A model generated the notes under the pieces. That model saw only the letters and a list, made by a program, of their open reading frames with translations. It was not told the DNA's origin and did not search any database. DNA of 31,877 nt from CAZWUZ01 sp964637655 [NCBI: uncultured bacterium] (GTDB taxonomy: Bacteria > DAOPZR01), in NCBI GenBank assembly GCA_964637655.1, contig CAZWUZ010000010.1, positions 1 through 31,877 on the forward strand, given 5' to 3'. Within the stretch, counting starts at the first letter, position 1. Each line of letters starts with the position of its first letter. Below, piece by piece: positions 14,104-23,277 of this stretch. A program made the position numbers and the translations under genes.

Positions 14104-16002
14104 ATGCAGGTACGGCTTCCTGATGGCAGCACGAAAGAACTGGCGGAGCACAGCACGGCCCAGCAGCTGGCGGAGAGTGTCGGCCAGCGGCTGGCGGCGG
14201 CGGCACTGGCAGCGAAGGTCAACGGGCAGCTGACCGACCTGACGCGCGAACTGCACGACGGCGACGAGGTGAGCATCGTCACTTTCGATTCGCCCGAAGG
14301 GAAGGACATCTACTGGCATTCGGCGAGCCACCTGCTGGCGCAGGCGGTACTGCGGCATTTTCCCGGAGCGAAACTCGCCATCGGCCCGGCCATCGCCAAC
14401 GGCTACTACTACGATTTCGACGTGGCGAAACCGTTCACGCCCGAGGACCTCGAAAAGATCGAGACGACGATGCGCGAACTGGCGGCGGCCGACCAGCCGG
14501 TGTCCCGCTACGAACTGCCGCATGACGAGGCACTGAGGCAGTACCGCGCGAAAGGGGACCGTTACAAAGAGGAACTGATCGCCGGGCTGGCGGGCCAGAC
14601 GCTGTCGTTCTACCGGCAGGGTGAGTTCAGCGATCTCTGCCGCGGCCCGCACCTGCCGCGCACGGGACTGCTCAAGGCGGTGAAACTGCTGCGCGTGGCG
14701 GGCGCCTATTGGCGCGGTGACGAGCGCAACCCGATGCTGCAGCGTATCTACGGTATTGCTTTCCCCGAGCAGAAGCAGCTCGACGAGTACCTGCGTCTCG
14801 AAGAGGAGGCGAAGAAGCGCGATCACCGCAAACTGGGTAAGGAACTGAAACTCTTTTCCTTCCACGACGAGGGCCCGGGGTTTCCCTGCTGGCATCCCGA
14901 CGGCATGCTGCTGTACAACACCGTCTTCGACTACTGGAAGCGGCTGCATGCGGCGGCGGGGTACCGTGAGATCAAGACGCCGATGATCCTCAACGAGGCG
15001 CTCTGGCACCGCTCGGGGCACTGGGACAACTACCGCGACAACATGTACTTCACCGATATTGACGAAACGAAGTACGCGGTGAAACCGATGAACTGTCCCG
15101 GCGGCCTGCTGGTCTACCGCCACGACCTGCACTCGTACCGCGAGTTCCCGCTGCGCCTGGCGGAACTCGGGCAGGTGCACCGCCACGAGAAGTCGGGGGT
15201 GCTGCACGGGCTGTTCCGCGTGCGCACCTTCACGCAGGATGATGCGCACATCTACTGCCTGCCGGAGCAGGTGGAGGACGAGATTCTCGGGGTGGTCACC
15301 CTCATCCGCCGCATCTATGCCGATTTCGGGTTCGACACGGTTGACATCGAGGTGTCGACCCGTCCGGTGAAATCAATCGGCAGCGACGAGGTCTGGCAGC
15401 ACGCGGAGGCGGTCATCTGGGGCGCGCTCAAGCGGGCGGGCATCACGGCGAAGGAAAACCCGGGTTCGGGCGCCTTCTACGGCCCGAAGATCGATTTCCA
15501 CATCAAGGACTGTCTCGGGCGCGACTGGCAGTGCGGCACCATCCAGGTCGACTTCTCGATGCCCGAGCGGTTCGAACTGGAGTATGTCGGCGCGGACGGC
15601 GGGCGGCACCGCCCGGTGATGATCCACCGCGCCTGTTTCGGCTCCATCGAGCGCTTCATCGGCATTGTCATTGAGCATTACGCGGGCGCGTTCCCGCTCT
15701 GGCTGGCCCCGCAGCAGGCGCGGGTGATCACCGTGGCGTCCGACCTGGCGGAGTACGCGGAGCAGGTGCGCGCGGCGCTGGCGGCGGCGGGACTGCGCGT
15801 GGCGGTGGATGCGCGCGAGGAAAAACTCGGCTACAAGATCCGCGAGGCGCAGGTGCAGAAGGTCCCGGCGATGCTGGTGCTGGGGAAGAAGGAAGCGGAG
15901 GCGGGCGCGGTCAACCTGCGGCAGCGTGACGGCAGCCAGGCGACGCTGGCCCTGGCGGACGCGGTGGCGCAGCTGACCGCGGCGGCCCGGCCGCCCGCGT
16001 GA
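14104..16002 (+). CDS. thrS: Threonyl-tRNA synthetase
   Basis: Charges tRNA-Thr with threonine. The 632-aa protein has the full class II ThrRS layout: TGS domain at residues 1-60 (MQVRLPDGSTKEL), the editing/SAD domain with the HSASHLLAQAV motif and CRGPHLPRTG, then the catalytic core with MNCPGG, motif 2 (HRHEKSGVLHGLFRVRTFTQDDAHIYC), GAFYGPKIDFHIKD and motif 3 (HRACFGSIERFIGIVIEHYAGAFPLWLAP), and a C-terminal anticodon-binding domain (KLGYKIREAQVQKVPAMLVLGKKE). The frame is open further 5', but the ATG at 14104 starts exactly at the TGS domain and has GGAAAGG upstream. It leads a long operon; the usual infC partner is absent. Confidence 0.97.
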   Translation: MQVRLPDGSTKELAEHSTAQQLAESVGQRLAAAALAAKVNGQLTDLTRELHDGDEVSIVTFDSPEGKDIYWHSASHLLAQAVLRHFPGAKLAIGPAIANGYYYDFDVAKPFTPEDLEKIETTMRELAAADQPVSRYELPHDEALRQYRAKGDRYKEELIAGLAGQTLSFYRQGEFSDLCRGPHLPRTGLLKAVKLLRVAGAYWRGDERNPMLQRIYGIAFPEQKQLDEYLRLEEEAKKRDHRKLGKELKLFSFHDEGPGFPCWHPDGMLLYNTVFDYWKRLHAAAGYREIKTPMILNEALWHRSGHWDNYRDNMYFTDIDETKYAVKPMNCPGGLLVYRHDLHSYREFPLRLAELGQVHRHEKSGVLHGLFRVRTFTQDDAHIYCLPEQVEDEILGVVTLIRRIYADFGFDTVDIEVSTRPVKSIGSDEVWQHAEAVIWGALKRAGITAKENPGSGAFYGPKIDFHIKDCLGRDWQCGTIQVDFSMPERFELEYVGADGGRHRPVMIHRACFGSIERFIGIVIEHYAGAFPLWLAPQQARVITVASDLAEYAEQVRAALAAAGLRVAVDAREEKLGYKIREAQVQKVPAMLVLGKKEAEAGAVNLRQRDGSQATLALADAVAQLTAAARPPA

Positions 16003-16018
16003 GGATGACGGTCCCGCG

Positions 16019-17122
16019 ATGACGGAAGCGATCCGGCACGAACTGCTGGCGACGCTGGTGGCGGCGCTGCTGCTGGCGCTGGTGCTGACCCCGCTCTGCC
16101 TGCGGCTCATCCGCGCCATCCGCATCTTCGACTATCCCGACGAGCGCAAAATCCACCGGCGCCCGGTGGCGCTGATGGGCGGCCTGGCGGTCTACCTCGC
16201 CTTTTTCCTGACCATCGCTTTTTTCTTTTTCTGGAACCCGCAGCTGGCGACGGAACTGACCTGGAAGCGCTTTCTCGGCCTCTATCTCGGCTGCTCGATC
16301 ATCCTCATTCTCGGGGTGTTTGACGACCTGTTCGGGTCGGGCGCGCAACTCAAGTTCATCGTGCAGGGGATCGCGGCGGCGGTCCTGTTCTATTTCGGCT
16401 TCCGCATCGACTTCATCACCAACCCGCTGGGCGGGGTGCTGGAATTCGACACGTTCACCAGTTTCCTGCTCACGATCTTCTGGGTGGCGGCGGTGACCAA
16501 CGCCATCAACCTGCTCGACGGGCTGGACGGGCTGGCAGCGGGCGTATCGGCCATCGCGGCGACGACGCTGTTCGTCATCGCGCTGGCGCGCACGGACATC
16601 ATCTCCGCCTACTGCACGCTGGCGCTGGTCGGGTCACTGCTCGGGTTTCTGCCCTACAATTTCTACCCGGCGCGTATATTCCTCGGGGATACCGGGTCGC
16701 TGCTCATCGGGTTCATTCTCGCCGCGGTCGGCATGCTCTCGCTGACCCGCGCGGTGACGGCCGTGGCGCTGATCGTGCCGATTGCCGCGCTCGGCATCCC
16801 GGTCTACGACACGACGATGGCCATTATCCGCCGCTCGCGGCGCGGCAGCAACATCTTCAAGGCGGACAAGGAACACGTGCACCACATCCTGCTGCAGGCG
16901 GGCCTGAGCCAGCGGCAGGCGATGCTCCTGCTCTGCGCGATCTCCGCCTACTTCGGCATCATCGCCTACCTGTGCATCCTCGTGCCCAACCAGTACGCGT
17001 TGCTGCTGGTCGCGGTGCTGGCCATCAGTGTCTGGCTCGGGGTGCGCCTGCTCGGCTCGCTGCATATCCGCATCACGCTGCGGCAGGAGGAAACAGCGCG
17101 GCGCGAGGAGGCGGAGGAATGA
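16019..17122 (+). CDS. Polyprenyl-phosphate N-acetylhexosamine-1-phosphate transferase (WecA/TagO-like)
   Basis: A 367-aa integral membrane enzyme of the MraY/WecA family with about 10-11 hydrophobic segments. Conserved loops seen: DERKIHRRPVALMGG, the DD pair in LGVFDDLFG, NAINLLDGLDGLAAG, ARIFLGDTGSLL, and the His-rich DKEHVHHILLQAGLSQRQ. The HVHHILL motif (where MraY has a different pattern) favours the WecA/TagO/RgpG branch, which transfers GlcNAc-1-phosphate from UDP-GlcNAc to undecaprenyl phosphate to start O-antigen, teichoic-acid-like or other surface glycan synthesis. Its C-terminus is charged and its stop overlaps the next gene (ATGA). No other glycan genes are adjacent, so the product pathway is unknown. 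Confidence 0.92.
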   Translation: MTEAIRHELLATLVAALLLALVLTPLCLRLIRAIRIFDYPDERKIHRRPVALMGGLAVYLAFFLTIAFFFFWNPQLATELTWKRFLGLYLGCSIILILGVFDDLFGSGAQLKFIVQGIAAAVLFYFGFRIDFITNPLGGVLEFDTFTSFLLTIFWVAAVTNAINLLDGLDGLAAGVSAIAATTLFVIALARTDIISAYCTLALVGSLLGFLPYNFYPARIFLGDTGSLLIGFILAAVGMLSLTRAVTAVALIVPIAALGIPVYDTTMAIIRRSRRGSNIFKADKEHVHHILLQAGLSQRQAMLLLCAISAYFGIIAYLCILVPNQYALLLVAVLAISVWLGVRLLGSLHIRITLRQEETARREEAEE

Positions 17123-18543
17123 AGCGCCTGCTGCTGCTGCTGCTGCTGCTGGCGGCAGGCGGCTGCGCGCGCACGGAAGCGCCGGCGGGGGCGGAGTATC
17201 CGCCGCGGCTGCGCACGGAACTGCTGACGCTTGAGGAGCGTCTCGTGCTGACCCCTGATGACGGGGCCAAGGCGGCGCGGCTTGTGCATCTGCTGCGGGT
17301 GGCGGGGCTGCCGGATCGCGCGCGCGGCCGCGGCACGGCGTTTGTCGCGCAGTATCCGGCGGCCGCATTGCCGGTGCGGCACGTGCTGGCGGAACTGGCC
17401 TGTGATGCGGCGGACTGGCCGGCCGCTATTGCCGAGGAGCGCGCCATCGCCACGGTTACCGGCGATACGCCGCTGCTGCAGGTCAACCTGGCGGTCATCG
17501 CCGAGCGCAGCGGCGATGACGAAGGCGCACGGTCGCTGCTGGCGGACGCGGTGGCGGCGGCACCGGACCGGCCGGCGGTACTGCACGCGGTCGGCGATTT
17601 CCACCTGCGGCAGGCGGAGACCGCGGCAGCGCATGAGTGGTACCTGCGTGCGTTTACCGTGGCGCCGGCCGACCCGGCGACCATCGTCCGCCTCGGCTAT
17701 GTCGCCGGGCAGTGCGGCGACTGGGAAGAGGCCGGCCGCTGTTTCCAGGAAGTGATACGGCTGGGTGACGGGCGCACGGCTGCCGCCGGGGAGGGCTTTC
17801 TCGGGCTGGCGCGTGTGGCGCTGGTGACCGGGACGATGGCGGAAACGCGCGAGTATCTCGGGCGGGCGCAGACGCTGCTGCCCGAACAGGCCGACCCGCT
17901 CTTCCTGCTGGCGGTGCTCGAAGCACGGCAGCAGAATGATTTTGCCGCGCTCGAACTGCTCAACCAGGCGCTGCTGCTCGACCCGGGGCTGGCGGCAGCG
18001 CACGAACTGGCCGGCGACCTTATGCAGCGCCAGGGTGGCGTGTCGGCGGAGGTGCTGAACAGCTACCGGCGCGCGGCCCGGCTGGCGCCACGGACCATGT
18101 CGGCGTCGCTCAAACTGGCGGGCCTGCACCTGCAGCGGGGGGAACTGGCGGCGGCACGGCAGGTGCTGGACGGGATGCGCCCGGCGGGCGCGGACGGTGC
18201 GGAGCAGGTCGCGTTCAACCGCGCGGTGCTCGATGCGCTGGCGGGCGATACGGCAATCGCGTTTGCCGCGTTTGCCGCGATTCCCGCCGCTTCGCCGCTG
18301 CGGGGGCGTGCGGCCTACAACCGCGCACTGGTGGCCTTGCTGGCCGGCGACCGTGCGGGAGCGCAGGCGGCGAATACCGCCGCGCTGGCGGTCGAGCCGC
18401 GGCACATGCACGCGCTGAACAACCTCGCGGTCTGCCACGCGCTGGCCGGGGAGAAGGCGACCGCGCAGGCGCTGCTGCAGCAGGCGCTGGAACTGGGTGA
18501 GACCACCGAGGCGGCGGCCAACCTGCGGCGGGTGAAAGGGTGA
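17119..18543 (+). CDS. TPR-repeat lipoprotein
   Basis: A 474-aa protein with an N-terminal signal (MKRLLLLLLLLAAGGC), whose Cys16 suits a relaxed lipobox, so it is probably a membrane-anchored lipoprotein. The rest is a solenoid of TPR-like helix pairs: units around residues 140-175 (PAVLHAVGDFHLRQAETAAAHEWYLRAFTVAP), 176-210, 250-290 (ADPLFLLAVLEARQQNDFAALELLNQALLLDP), 300-330 and 420-465 (MHALNNLAVCHALAGEKATAQALLQQALEL). TPR proteins scaffold protein complexes; partner and process are unknown here. It is coupled to the transferase gene by a 4-nt overlap and ftsY begins 3 nt after it. An eight-copy CTG tract encodes the poly-Leu core of the signal. Confidence 0.87.
   Translation: MKRLLLLLLLLAAGGCARTEAPAGAEYPPRLRTELLTLEERLVLTPDDGAKAARLVHLLRVAGLPDRARGRGTAFVAQYPAAALPVRHVLAELACDAADWPAAIAEERAIATVTGDTPLLQVNLAVIAERSGDDEGARSLLADAVAAAPDRPAVLHAVGDFHLRQAETAAAHEWYLRAFTVAPADPATIVRLGYVAGQCGDWEEAGRCFQEVIRLGDGRTAAAGEGFLGLARVALVTGTMAETREYLGRAQTLLPEQADPLFLLAVLEARQQNDFAALELLNQALLLDPGLAAAHELAGDLMQRQGGVSAEVLNSYRRAARLAPRTMSASLKLAGLHLQRGELAAARQVLDGMRPAGADGAEQVAFNRAVLDALAGDTAIAFAAFAAIPAASPLRGRAAYNRALVALLAGDRAGAQAANTAALAVEPRHMHALNNLAVCHALAGEKATAQALLQQALELGETTEAAANLRRVKG
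17128..17151 (+). repeat. (CTG)8 microsatellite in a signal-peptide coding region
   Basis: Eight consecutive CTG codons encode Leu4-Leu11 of the TPR lipoprotein. Slippage would change the length of the hydrophobic core by whole residues without shifting frame, so it could tune export but not switch the gene off. Confidence 0.9.
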
Positions 18544-18546
18544 CGG

Positions 18547-19470
18547 ATGGGACTGTTTGACCGCCTGCGCGCGGGTCTGGCGAAAACGCGTGATGAACTC
18601 AACGGCCGGCTGCAGGCGCTGGTGCTGGGGCGCGAGCGTATCGACGAGGAATTCCTCGAGTCACTGGAAGAAACGCTGATCACCGCGGATGTCGGGGTAC
18701 AGACGGCGGCGGCGCTGGCGGACAGTTTGCGCCAGGAACCGCCGGAGGAGAAACTCTCCGACGCGCGAGCCGTGGCGCGGCTGCTGCGCGACCGCCTGCG
18801 CGACCTGCTGCCGGCCACTGACGCGGAATTGCACCTGCAGGGCGAACCGGCGGTGGTGCTGGTGCTCGGGGTCAACGGCACGGGCAAGACGACGACGGTG
18901 GCCAAGCTGGCGGCCCTGCTCAAGGCGCAGGGACGGAACGTGGTGCTGGCGGCGGCCGACACCTTCCGCGCGGCGGCCATCGAGCAGCTCGAACTCTGGG
19001 CGGGTCGGGTGGGCGTGCCCTGCATCAAGCAGGGGGCAGGTGCCGACCCGGCGGCGGTCATCTTCGATACGCTTGCGTTCGCGCGCAAGCGCGGGGCTGA
19101 TACCGTGCTGGTTGACACGGCCGGACGGTTGCACACGGTGCAGAACCTGGTCGAGGAACTGAAGAAGATCCGCCGGGTCATCGACCGGCAGTTTCCCGGC
19201 CAGCCGTGCGAGGTGCTGCTGGTGCTCGATGCCACCTGCGGGCAGAATGCGCTGCAGCAGGCGCGGGTGTTCCACGAGGCAACGCAGCTGACGGGCCTGG
19301 TGCTGACCAAACTCGACGGCACGGCCAAGGGGGGCATCGGGCTGGCTATCATGCGCGAATTGCAGGTGCCGGTGAAATTCATCGGGGTCGGCGAACAGCT
19401 CGACGACCTCAAGCCGTTCAACCGCGACGCGTTCATCAATTCGCTGCTGGGGCTGGATGATGCGGACTGA
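18547..19470 (+). CDS. ftsY: Signal recognition particle receptor FtsY
   Basis: A 307-aa SRP-family GTPase, the membrane-associated docking partner of Ffh in cotranslational targeting. The N domain is at residues 1-95 (MGLFDRLRAGLAKTRDELNG, then EEFLESLEETLITADVG). The G domain has G1 GVNGTGKTTTVAKLA, the insertion-box motif AADTFRAAAIEQLELWAGR, G3 DTAGRLHT, G4 TKLDGTAKGGIGLAI and the closing GVGEQLDDLKPFN. It lacks the long acidic A domain of E. coli FtsY and has the short form common in many phyla. Its last 14 bases overlap ribD in another frame, so the two are translated from one message. Confidence 0.97.
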   Translation: MGLFDRLRAGLAKTRDELNGRLQALVLGRERIDEEFLESLEETLITADVGVQTAAALADSLRQEPPEEKLSDARAVARLLRDRLRDLLPATDAELHLQGEPAVVLVLGVNGTGKTTTVAKLAALLKAQGRNVVLAAADTFRAAAIEQLELWAGRVGVPCIKQGAGADPAAVIFDTLAFARKRGADTVLVDTAGRLHTVQNLVEELKKIRRVIDRQFPGQPCEVLLVLDATCGQNALQQARVFHEATQLTGLVLTKLDGTAKGGIGLAIMRELQVPVKFIGVGEQLDDLKPFNRDAFINSLLGLDDAD

Positions 19471-20518
19471 CGAGGCGGTGATGGAGTACTGCCTGGCACT
19501 CGCCCGGCGCGGGGCGGGACACGTGTCGCCCAACCCGCTGGTCGGCGCGGCAGTCGTGCGTGACAACTGCGTGGTGAGCGCGGGCTGGCACGAGCGGTTC
19601 GGCGGCCCGCACGCGGAAGTCAACGCGCTGCGCCGCGGCTGCCCGCCGGACAGCACGCTCTACGTGACGCTCGAGCCCTGCTGTCATCACGGCAAGACGC
19701 CGCCCTGCACTGAACTGATCATTCGCGAGCGGGTGCGGGAAGTGGTGGCGGGCATAACCGACCCGCACGCGAAGGTGGCCGGCAGGGGTTTTGCGCAACT
19801 CCGGCGCGCCGGGGTGCGCGTGCGCACGGGGGTGCGCGAACGCGACTGCCGCGCGCTCAACCGCGCGTTTGTCAGACATATCACCACCGGGCTGCCGCTG
19901 GTTATCCTCAAGGCGGGACTGACGCTCGATGGCGCGATTGCCCCGGCGGGCGGTCGACGCGTGGTCATCACGTCGGCCGCGGCCCGCGCGGATGCGGCCC
20001 GTTTCCGCGCGACAGTGGACGCGGTGCTGGTCGGACGCGGCACGGTCGCGGCGGACAACCCGCGGCTGACGGCGCGCGGGGTGCGCAATGCGCGCCAGCC
20101 GTTGCGCGTCGTGCTCGACACGCACGGCATGCTCCCCGCCCGGTTGCGGGTATTCACTGACGGGGCGGCAGCGACGCTGCGCGTGACGGGGCCTGACGTG
20201 CGCCTGCCGCGCGCCCGCCGCTACGAACACCTGCGCCTGCCGCTGCGCCGCGGGCGGATTGACCTGCGCTTGCTGCTGGCGGAACTCGGGCGGCGCGGCA
20301 TCGCGTCGGTGCTCGTCGAAGGAGGCAGCGCGGTCAACGCCGCGTTCATGCGTGCCGGTCTTGTCGACGGCTGCCGGCTCTATTTCGCGCCGCGCGTCCT
20401 GGGCGGCAGCCGCGTGCCGTGGCTGGCGGAGCAGGCGGCCGGTATCGACTGGGCGGAGTGGCAGGTTGAGCAGCATGACGACTATGCCCTTTTCACCGGC
20501 TGGCGGGAGCGCGCGTGA
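19457..20518 (+). CDS. ribD: Bifunctional riboflavin deaminase-reductase RibD
   Basis: Converts 2,5-diamino-6-ribosylamino-pyrimidinone 5'-phosphate in two steps (deamination, then NADPH reduction) in riboflavin synthesis. The deaminase domain (residues 1-145) has [11 protein letters not shown], the HAE zinc/catalytic motif ([10 protein letters not shown]) and [12 protein letters not shown] with the other zinc cysteines. The reductase domain (about 148-353) has [32 protein letters not shown] and [12 protein letters not shown]. Length is typical at 353 aa. The start overlaps the ftsY end by 14 nt (ATG at 19457 or 19460) and its TGA overlaps the ribE ATG by one base. No FMN riboswitch is present; expression depends on the upstream genes. 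Confidence 0.96.
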   Translation: MMRTDEAVMEYCLALARRGAGHVSPNPLVGAAVVRDNCVVSAGWHERFGGPHAEVNALRRGCPPDSTLYVTLEPCCHHGKTPPCTELIIRERVREVVAGITDPHAKVAGRGFAQLRRAGVRVRTGVRERDCRALNRAFVRHITTGLPLVILKAGLTLDGAIAPAGGRRVVITSAAARADAARFRATVDAVLVGRGTVAADNPRLTARGVRNARQPLRVVLDTHGMLPARLRVFTDGAAATLRVTGPDVRLPRARRYEHLRLPLRRGRIDLRLLLAELGRRGIASVLVEGGSAVNAAFMRAGLVDGCRLYFAPRVLGGSRVPWLAEQAAGIDWAEWQVEQHDDYALFTGWRERA

Positions 20519-21144
20519 TGTTTACCGGACTGATCGAAGCGGTCGGCACGCTGGCGCGGCGGCAGGAGCGCCCCGGACGCCTGTGGGTGAACTATCCTGA
20601 TACCTGGCCGGTGCCGGCCACGGGCGCGAGCATTGCCGTCAACGGGGTCTGCCTGACCGTGTCGGAGCACGGGCGCGGCGAATTCGCCGCCGACCTGCTG
20701 GCGGAAACCGCCACCCGCACCACGCTCGGGCGGCTGCCGACGGGGGCGCTGCTCAACCTCGAGCGGGCGCTGACCGCGGAACGCGGGTTCGACGGGCATA
20801 TCGTTACCGGCCATGTCGACGCGGTGGTGACGCTGCGGCGCTGGCAGGAACACGCGGCCGGGCGCGAACTGTTTGTCGACCTTCCCGCCGCCCTGGCGGA
20901 TTTTGTCGCGCCGCAGGGTTCGGTGGCGCTGAACGGCATTTCGCTGACGGTGGCGGAAGTCGCGGGGCCGGTGGTTCGGCTCGGCATCATTCCGCACACC
21001 TACGCACAGACGAACCTGCGCACGCTGCAGAGCGGCGCGGCGCTCAACCTGGAAGTTGACATCATCGCCCGCTACGCGGTGCACGCCTTGCGGCGGCAGC
21101 GTGGCGGACTGGCGGAGCTGCTGAAACCGTATGACCATTCCTGA
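20518..21144 (+). CDS. ribE: Riboflavin synthase, alpha subunit
   Basis: Dismutates two 6,7-dimethyl-8-ribityllumazine molecules into riboflavin and the pyrimidine precursor; works as a trimer. The 208-aa sequence shows the internal duplication of the family: [10 protein letters not shown] at the very start, the first barrel with [13 protein letters not shown], then [13 protein letters not shown], and the second barrel with [12 protein letters not shown] and [13 protein letters not shown]. The N-terminal MFTGLIE motif fixes the start at the ATG overlapping the ribD stop (TGATG), not the in-frame GTG one codon earlier. The 3' end overlaps ribBA by 14 nt. Confidence 0.96.
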   Translation: MFTGLIEAVGTLARRQERPGRLWVNYPDTWPVPATGASIAVNGVCLTVSEHGRGEFAADLLAETATRTTLGRLPTGALLNLERALTAERGFDGHIVTGHVDAVVTLRRWQEHAAGRELFVDLPAALADFVAPQGSVALNGISLTVAEVAGPVVRLGIIPHTYAQTNLRTLQSGAALNLEVDIIARYAVHALRRQRGGLAELLKPYDHS

Positions 21145-22381
21145 GAAAACGGTGGTGCCGGCGGATATTCCCGCGGCGCTTGACGATTTGCGTGCCGGAA
21201 AAATGCTGCTGGTGGTGGACGACGAGGACCGCGAAAACGAAGGCGACTTCGTCATGGCAGCGGAAAAGGTGACGCCGGCGGCGATCAACTTCATGGCGAC
21301 GCGCGGGCGCGGACTGATTTGCGTGCCGATGCTGCGCGAGCGGCTGGCGGCGCTGCAGGTGGGCGCCATGGTCAGCGAGAACCAGGAGCAGCACCGCACG
21401 GCGTTCACCGTGTCGGTGGATGCGCGGCATGGCATCACGACCGGCATCTCGGCGGCGGATCGCGCGCGCACGGTGCAGGTGCTGGCCGATCCGGCGAGCA
21501 CGGCTGCCGACCTGGTGCGCCCGGGGCATATCTTTCCCATCGCCGCGCGTCCTGACGGCGTGCTTGAACGCGCCGGGCACACCGAGGCGGCAGTCGATTT
21601 GATGCGTCTCGCCGGGCTGGCGCCGGCGGGGATCATCTGCGAGGTGATGCGCGACGACGGGACGATGGCGCGCCTGCCGGACCTGCAGGCGATGGCGCGG
21701 ACGGAGGGCCTGAAACTGGTCACCATCCGCGACCTGATCGCCTACCGCAGCCGCACGGAGAAAATGGTCACGCATGTCGCGACGGCGCGCATGCCGACGC
21801 GCTGGGGGGAATTCACCATCCATGCCTACCGCGCGCGGCGCGACGGCAAGGAGCATGTGGCGCTGGTGCACGGCAGCGTGGCGGGCAAGGCCAACGTGCT
21901 GGTGCGCGTGCATTCGCAGTGCCTGACGGGCGACCTGTTCGGCTCGCGGCGCTGCGACTGCGGCGGGCAGCTCGACCTGGCGCTGCAGCGCATCGCGGCG
22001 GAGGACGGTGTGCTGCTCTACCTCTGCCAGGAGGGGCGCGGCATCGGGCTGGCGAACAAGATCAAGGCCTACCAGCTGCAGGAAACCGGGCTGGACACCG
22101 TCGAGGCGAACGAATGCCTCGGCTTCAAGGCGGACCAGCGCGAATACGGGGTAGGCGCGCAGATCCTTGCCGACCTCGGGCTGACCTCGCTGCGCCTGAT
22201 GACCAACAACCCGCGCAAACTGGTCGGCCTCGAAGGGTACGGACTGACCATCAGCGAGCGGGTGCAGATCGAACTGCCGCCGGTACAGGACAACCGCGCG
22301 TACCTGGAATGCAAGAAGGAAAAACTCGGACATTACCTGCAGCTTGCGGACGGGCAGCCGCCCGCGGGCACGAAAGGATAA
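21131..22381 (+). CDS. ribBA: Bifunctional DHBP synthase / GTP cyclohydrolase II (RibBA)
   Basis: Supplies both riboflavin precursors. The N-terminal half (residues 1-205) is 3,4-dihydroxy-2-butanone-4-phosphate synthase, with the acidic metal/substrate loop [11 protein letters not shown], the TRGRGLICV block, [13 protein letters not shown] and RPGHIFPI. The C-terminal half is GTP cyclohydrolase II, with the zinc site [21 protein letters not shown] (three Cys), the catalytic loop [21 protein letters not shown] and [20 protein letters not shown] replaces the commoner HSEC or HGEC; the zinc cysteines are intact, so both halves should be active. The ATG at 21131 lies inside ribE with GGAG upstream. 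It is followed by ribH after nine bases. Confidence 0.96.
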   Translation: MTIPEKTVVPADIPAALDDLRAGKMLLVVDDEDRENEGDFVMAAEKVTPAAINFMATRGRGLICVPMLRERLAALQVGAMVSENQEQHRTAFTVSVDARHGITTGISAADRARTVQVLADPASTAADLVRPGHIFPIAARPDGVLERAGHTEAAVDLMRLAGLAPAGIICEVMRDDGTMARLPDLQAMARTEGLKLVTIRDLIAYRSRTEKMVTHVATARMPTRWGEFTIHAYRARRDGKEHVALVHGSVAGKANVLVRVHSQCLTGDLFGSRRCDCGGQLDLALQRIAAEDGVLLYLCQEGRGIGLANKIKAYQLQETGLDTVEANECLGFKADQREYGVGAQILADLGLTSLRLMTNNPRKLVGLEGYGLTISERVQIELPPVQDNRAYLECKKEKLGHYLQLADGQPPAGTKG

Positions 22382-22390
22382 GGTGGGGAC

Positions 22391-22849
22391 ATGGTTAAGG
22401 AAATCAGCGGCGACGTGAAGGGTGACGGCAAGAAGTTCGGCATCGTGCTGTCGCGCTTCAACGATTTCATCGGCGGGCGCCTGCTCGAAGGGGCGCTCGA
22501 CTGCCTCAAACGGCACGGGGCGGAGGAGAGCGGTATCACGGTGGTGCGCGTGCCGGGCGCGTTCGAAATCCCGCTCATGGCGCAGCGGCTGGCGAAGAGC
22601 GGCAAGTGTCACGCGGTGATCTGCCTGGGCGCGGTCATCCGCGGCGCCACCCCGCACTTCGAGTATGTCGCGTCGGAAGTGGCCAAGGGGGTGGCGCAGG
22701 CCTCGCTGGCGACGGATGTGCCCATCACCTTCGGGGTCATTACCGCGGATACCGTCGAGCAGGCGGTCGAGCGCGCCGGGACCAAGGCGGGGAACAAGGG
22801 GTGGGATGCGGCGCTGGCGGCGCTGGAAATGGCGAATCTCAAGGTATGA
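22391..22849 (+). CDS. ribH: 6,7-dimethyl-8-ribityllumazine synthase
   Basis: Condenses the RibD product (after dephosphorylation) with dihydroxybutanone phosphate to make lumazine; typically forms pentamers or icosahedral shells. The 152-aa length is standard. Seen motifs: [36 protein letters not shown], and the active-site [17 protein letters not shown] with the general-base His, then [35 protein letters not shown] ribosome site precedes it. It ends in a 4-nt overlap with nusB (ATGA), a ribH-nusB order that is common in bacteria. Confidence 0.96.
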   Translation: MVKEISGDVKGDGKKFGIVLSRFNDFIGGRLLEGALDCLKRHGAEESGITVVRVPGAFEIPLMAQRLAKSGKCHAVICLGAVIRGATPHFEYVASEVAKGVAQASLATDVPITFGVITADTVEQAVERAGTKAGNKGWDAALAALEMANLKV

Positions 22850-23277
22850 GCCCGCGCAAGAAGAAGCAGGAAATCGAGGAAGTGCCGGTCGACACGCACC
22901 CGCTGAGCCGGCGCAAGGCGCGGGTGCGGGCCCTGGAACTGATCTATGCGCGGGCGATGGGGCAGGAGGAACCGGCGCCGGCCACGGACGACCTGGTGCG
23001 CGCCCTCGATACCGCGGTGCACGAGCATGCTGCGGCGTATGACGCGCTGGTGCAGCCGAAGCTGAAGAACTGGACCATCGACCGCCTGGCGGTGGTCGAC
23101 CGCATCATCCTGCACATGGCGCTGGCGGAGATGCTGCACCTCGGCACGGCGCCGCGGGTGGCGATCAACGAGGCCATCGAACTGGCCAAGTCCTACAGCG
23201 AGCCGGACAGCACGCGCTACATCAACGGCATCCTCGATGCCGTCATGCGGGAGCAGGGGCTTGACGGAAAACGCTAA
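22846..23277 (+). CDS. nusB: Transcription antitermination factor NusB
   Basis: A 143-aa all-helical RNA-binding protein that, with NusE/S10, loads onto boxA of rRNA operons. Diagnostic parts: [81 protein letters not shown], the most conserved NusB stretch. The N-terminus carries an extra basic and acidic segment ([19 protein letters not shown]). The start overlaps the ribH stop. The 3' end overlaps the next gene by 17 nt in another frame. Confidence 0.95.
   Translation: MSPRKKKQEIEEVPVDTHPLSRRKARVRALELIYARAMGQEEPAPATDDLVRALDTAVHEHAAAYDALVQPKLKNWTIDRLAVVDRIILHMALAEMLHLGTAPRVAINEAIELAKSYSEPDSTRYINGILDAVMREQGLDGKR

Noticed and set aside
13297-15249. Very long open frame on the minus strand (about 650 codons) opposite the radical SAM and thrS genes
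   Set aside because: It is antisense to two genes with clear domains, spans their intergenic promoter, and its translation is a low-complexity Arg/Gln/His-rich mix typical of high-GC shadow frames.
19440-19460. FMN riboswitch before ribD
   Set aside because: ribD overlaps ftsY by 14 nt, leaving no leader; no RFN-like fold is possible there.
21062-22657. A 531-codon minus-strand frame opposite ribBA and ribH
   Set aside because: Runs across several conserved genes and their junctions and shows no domain.
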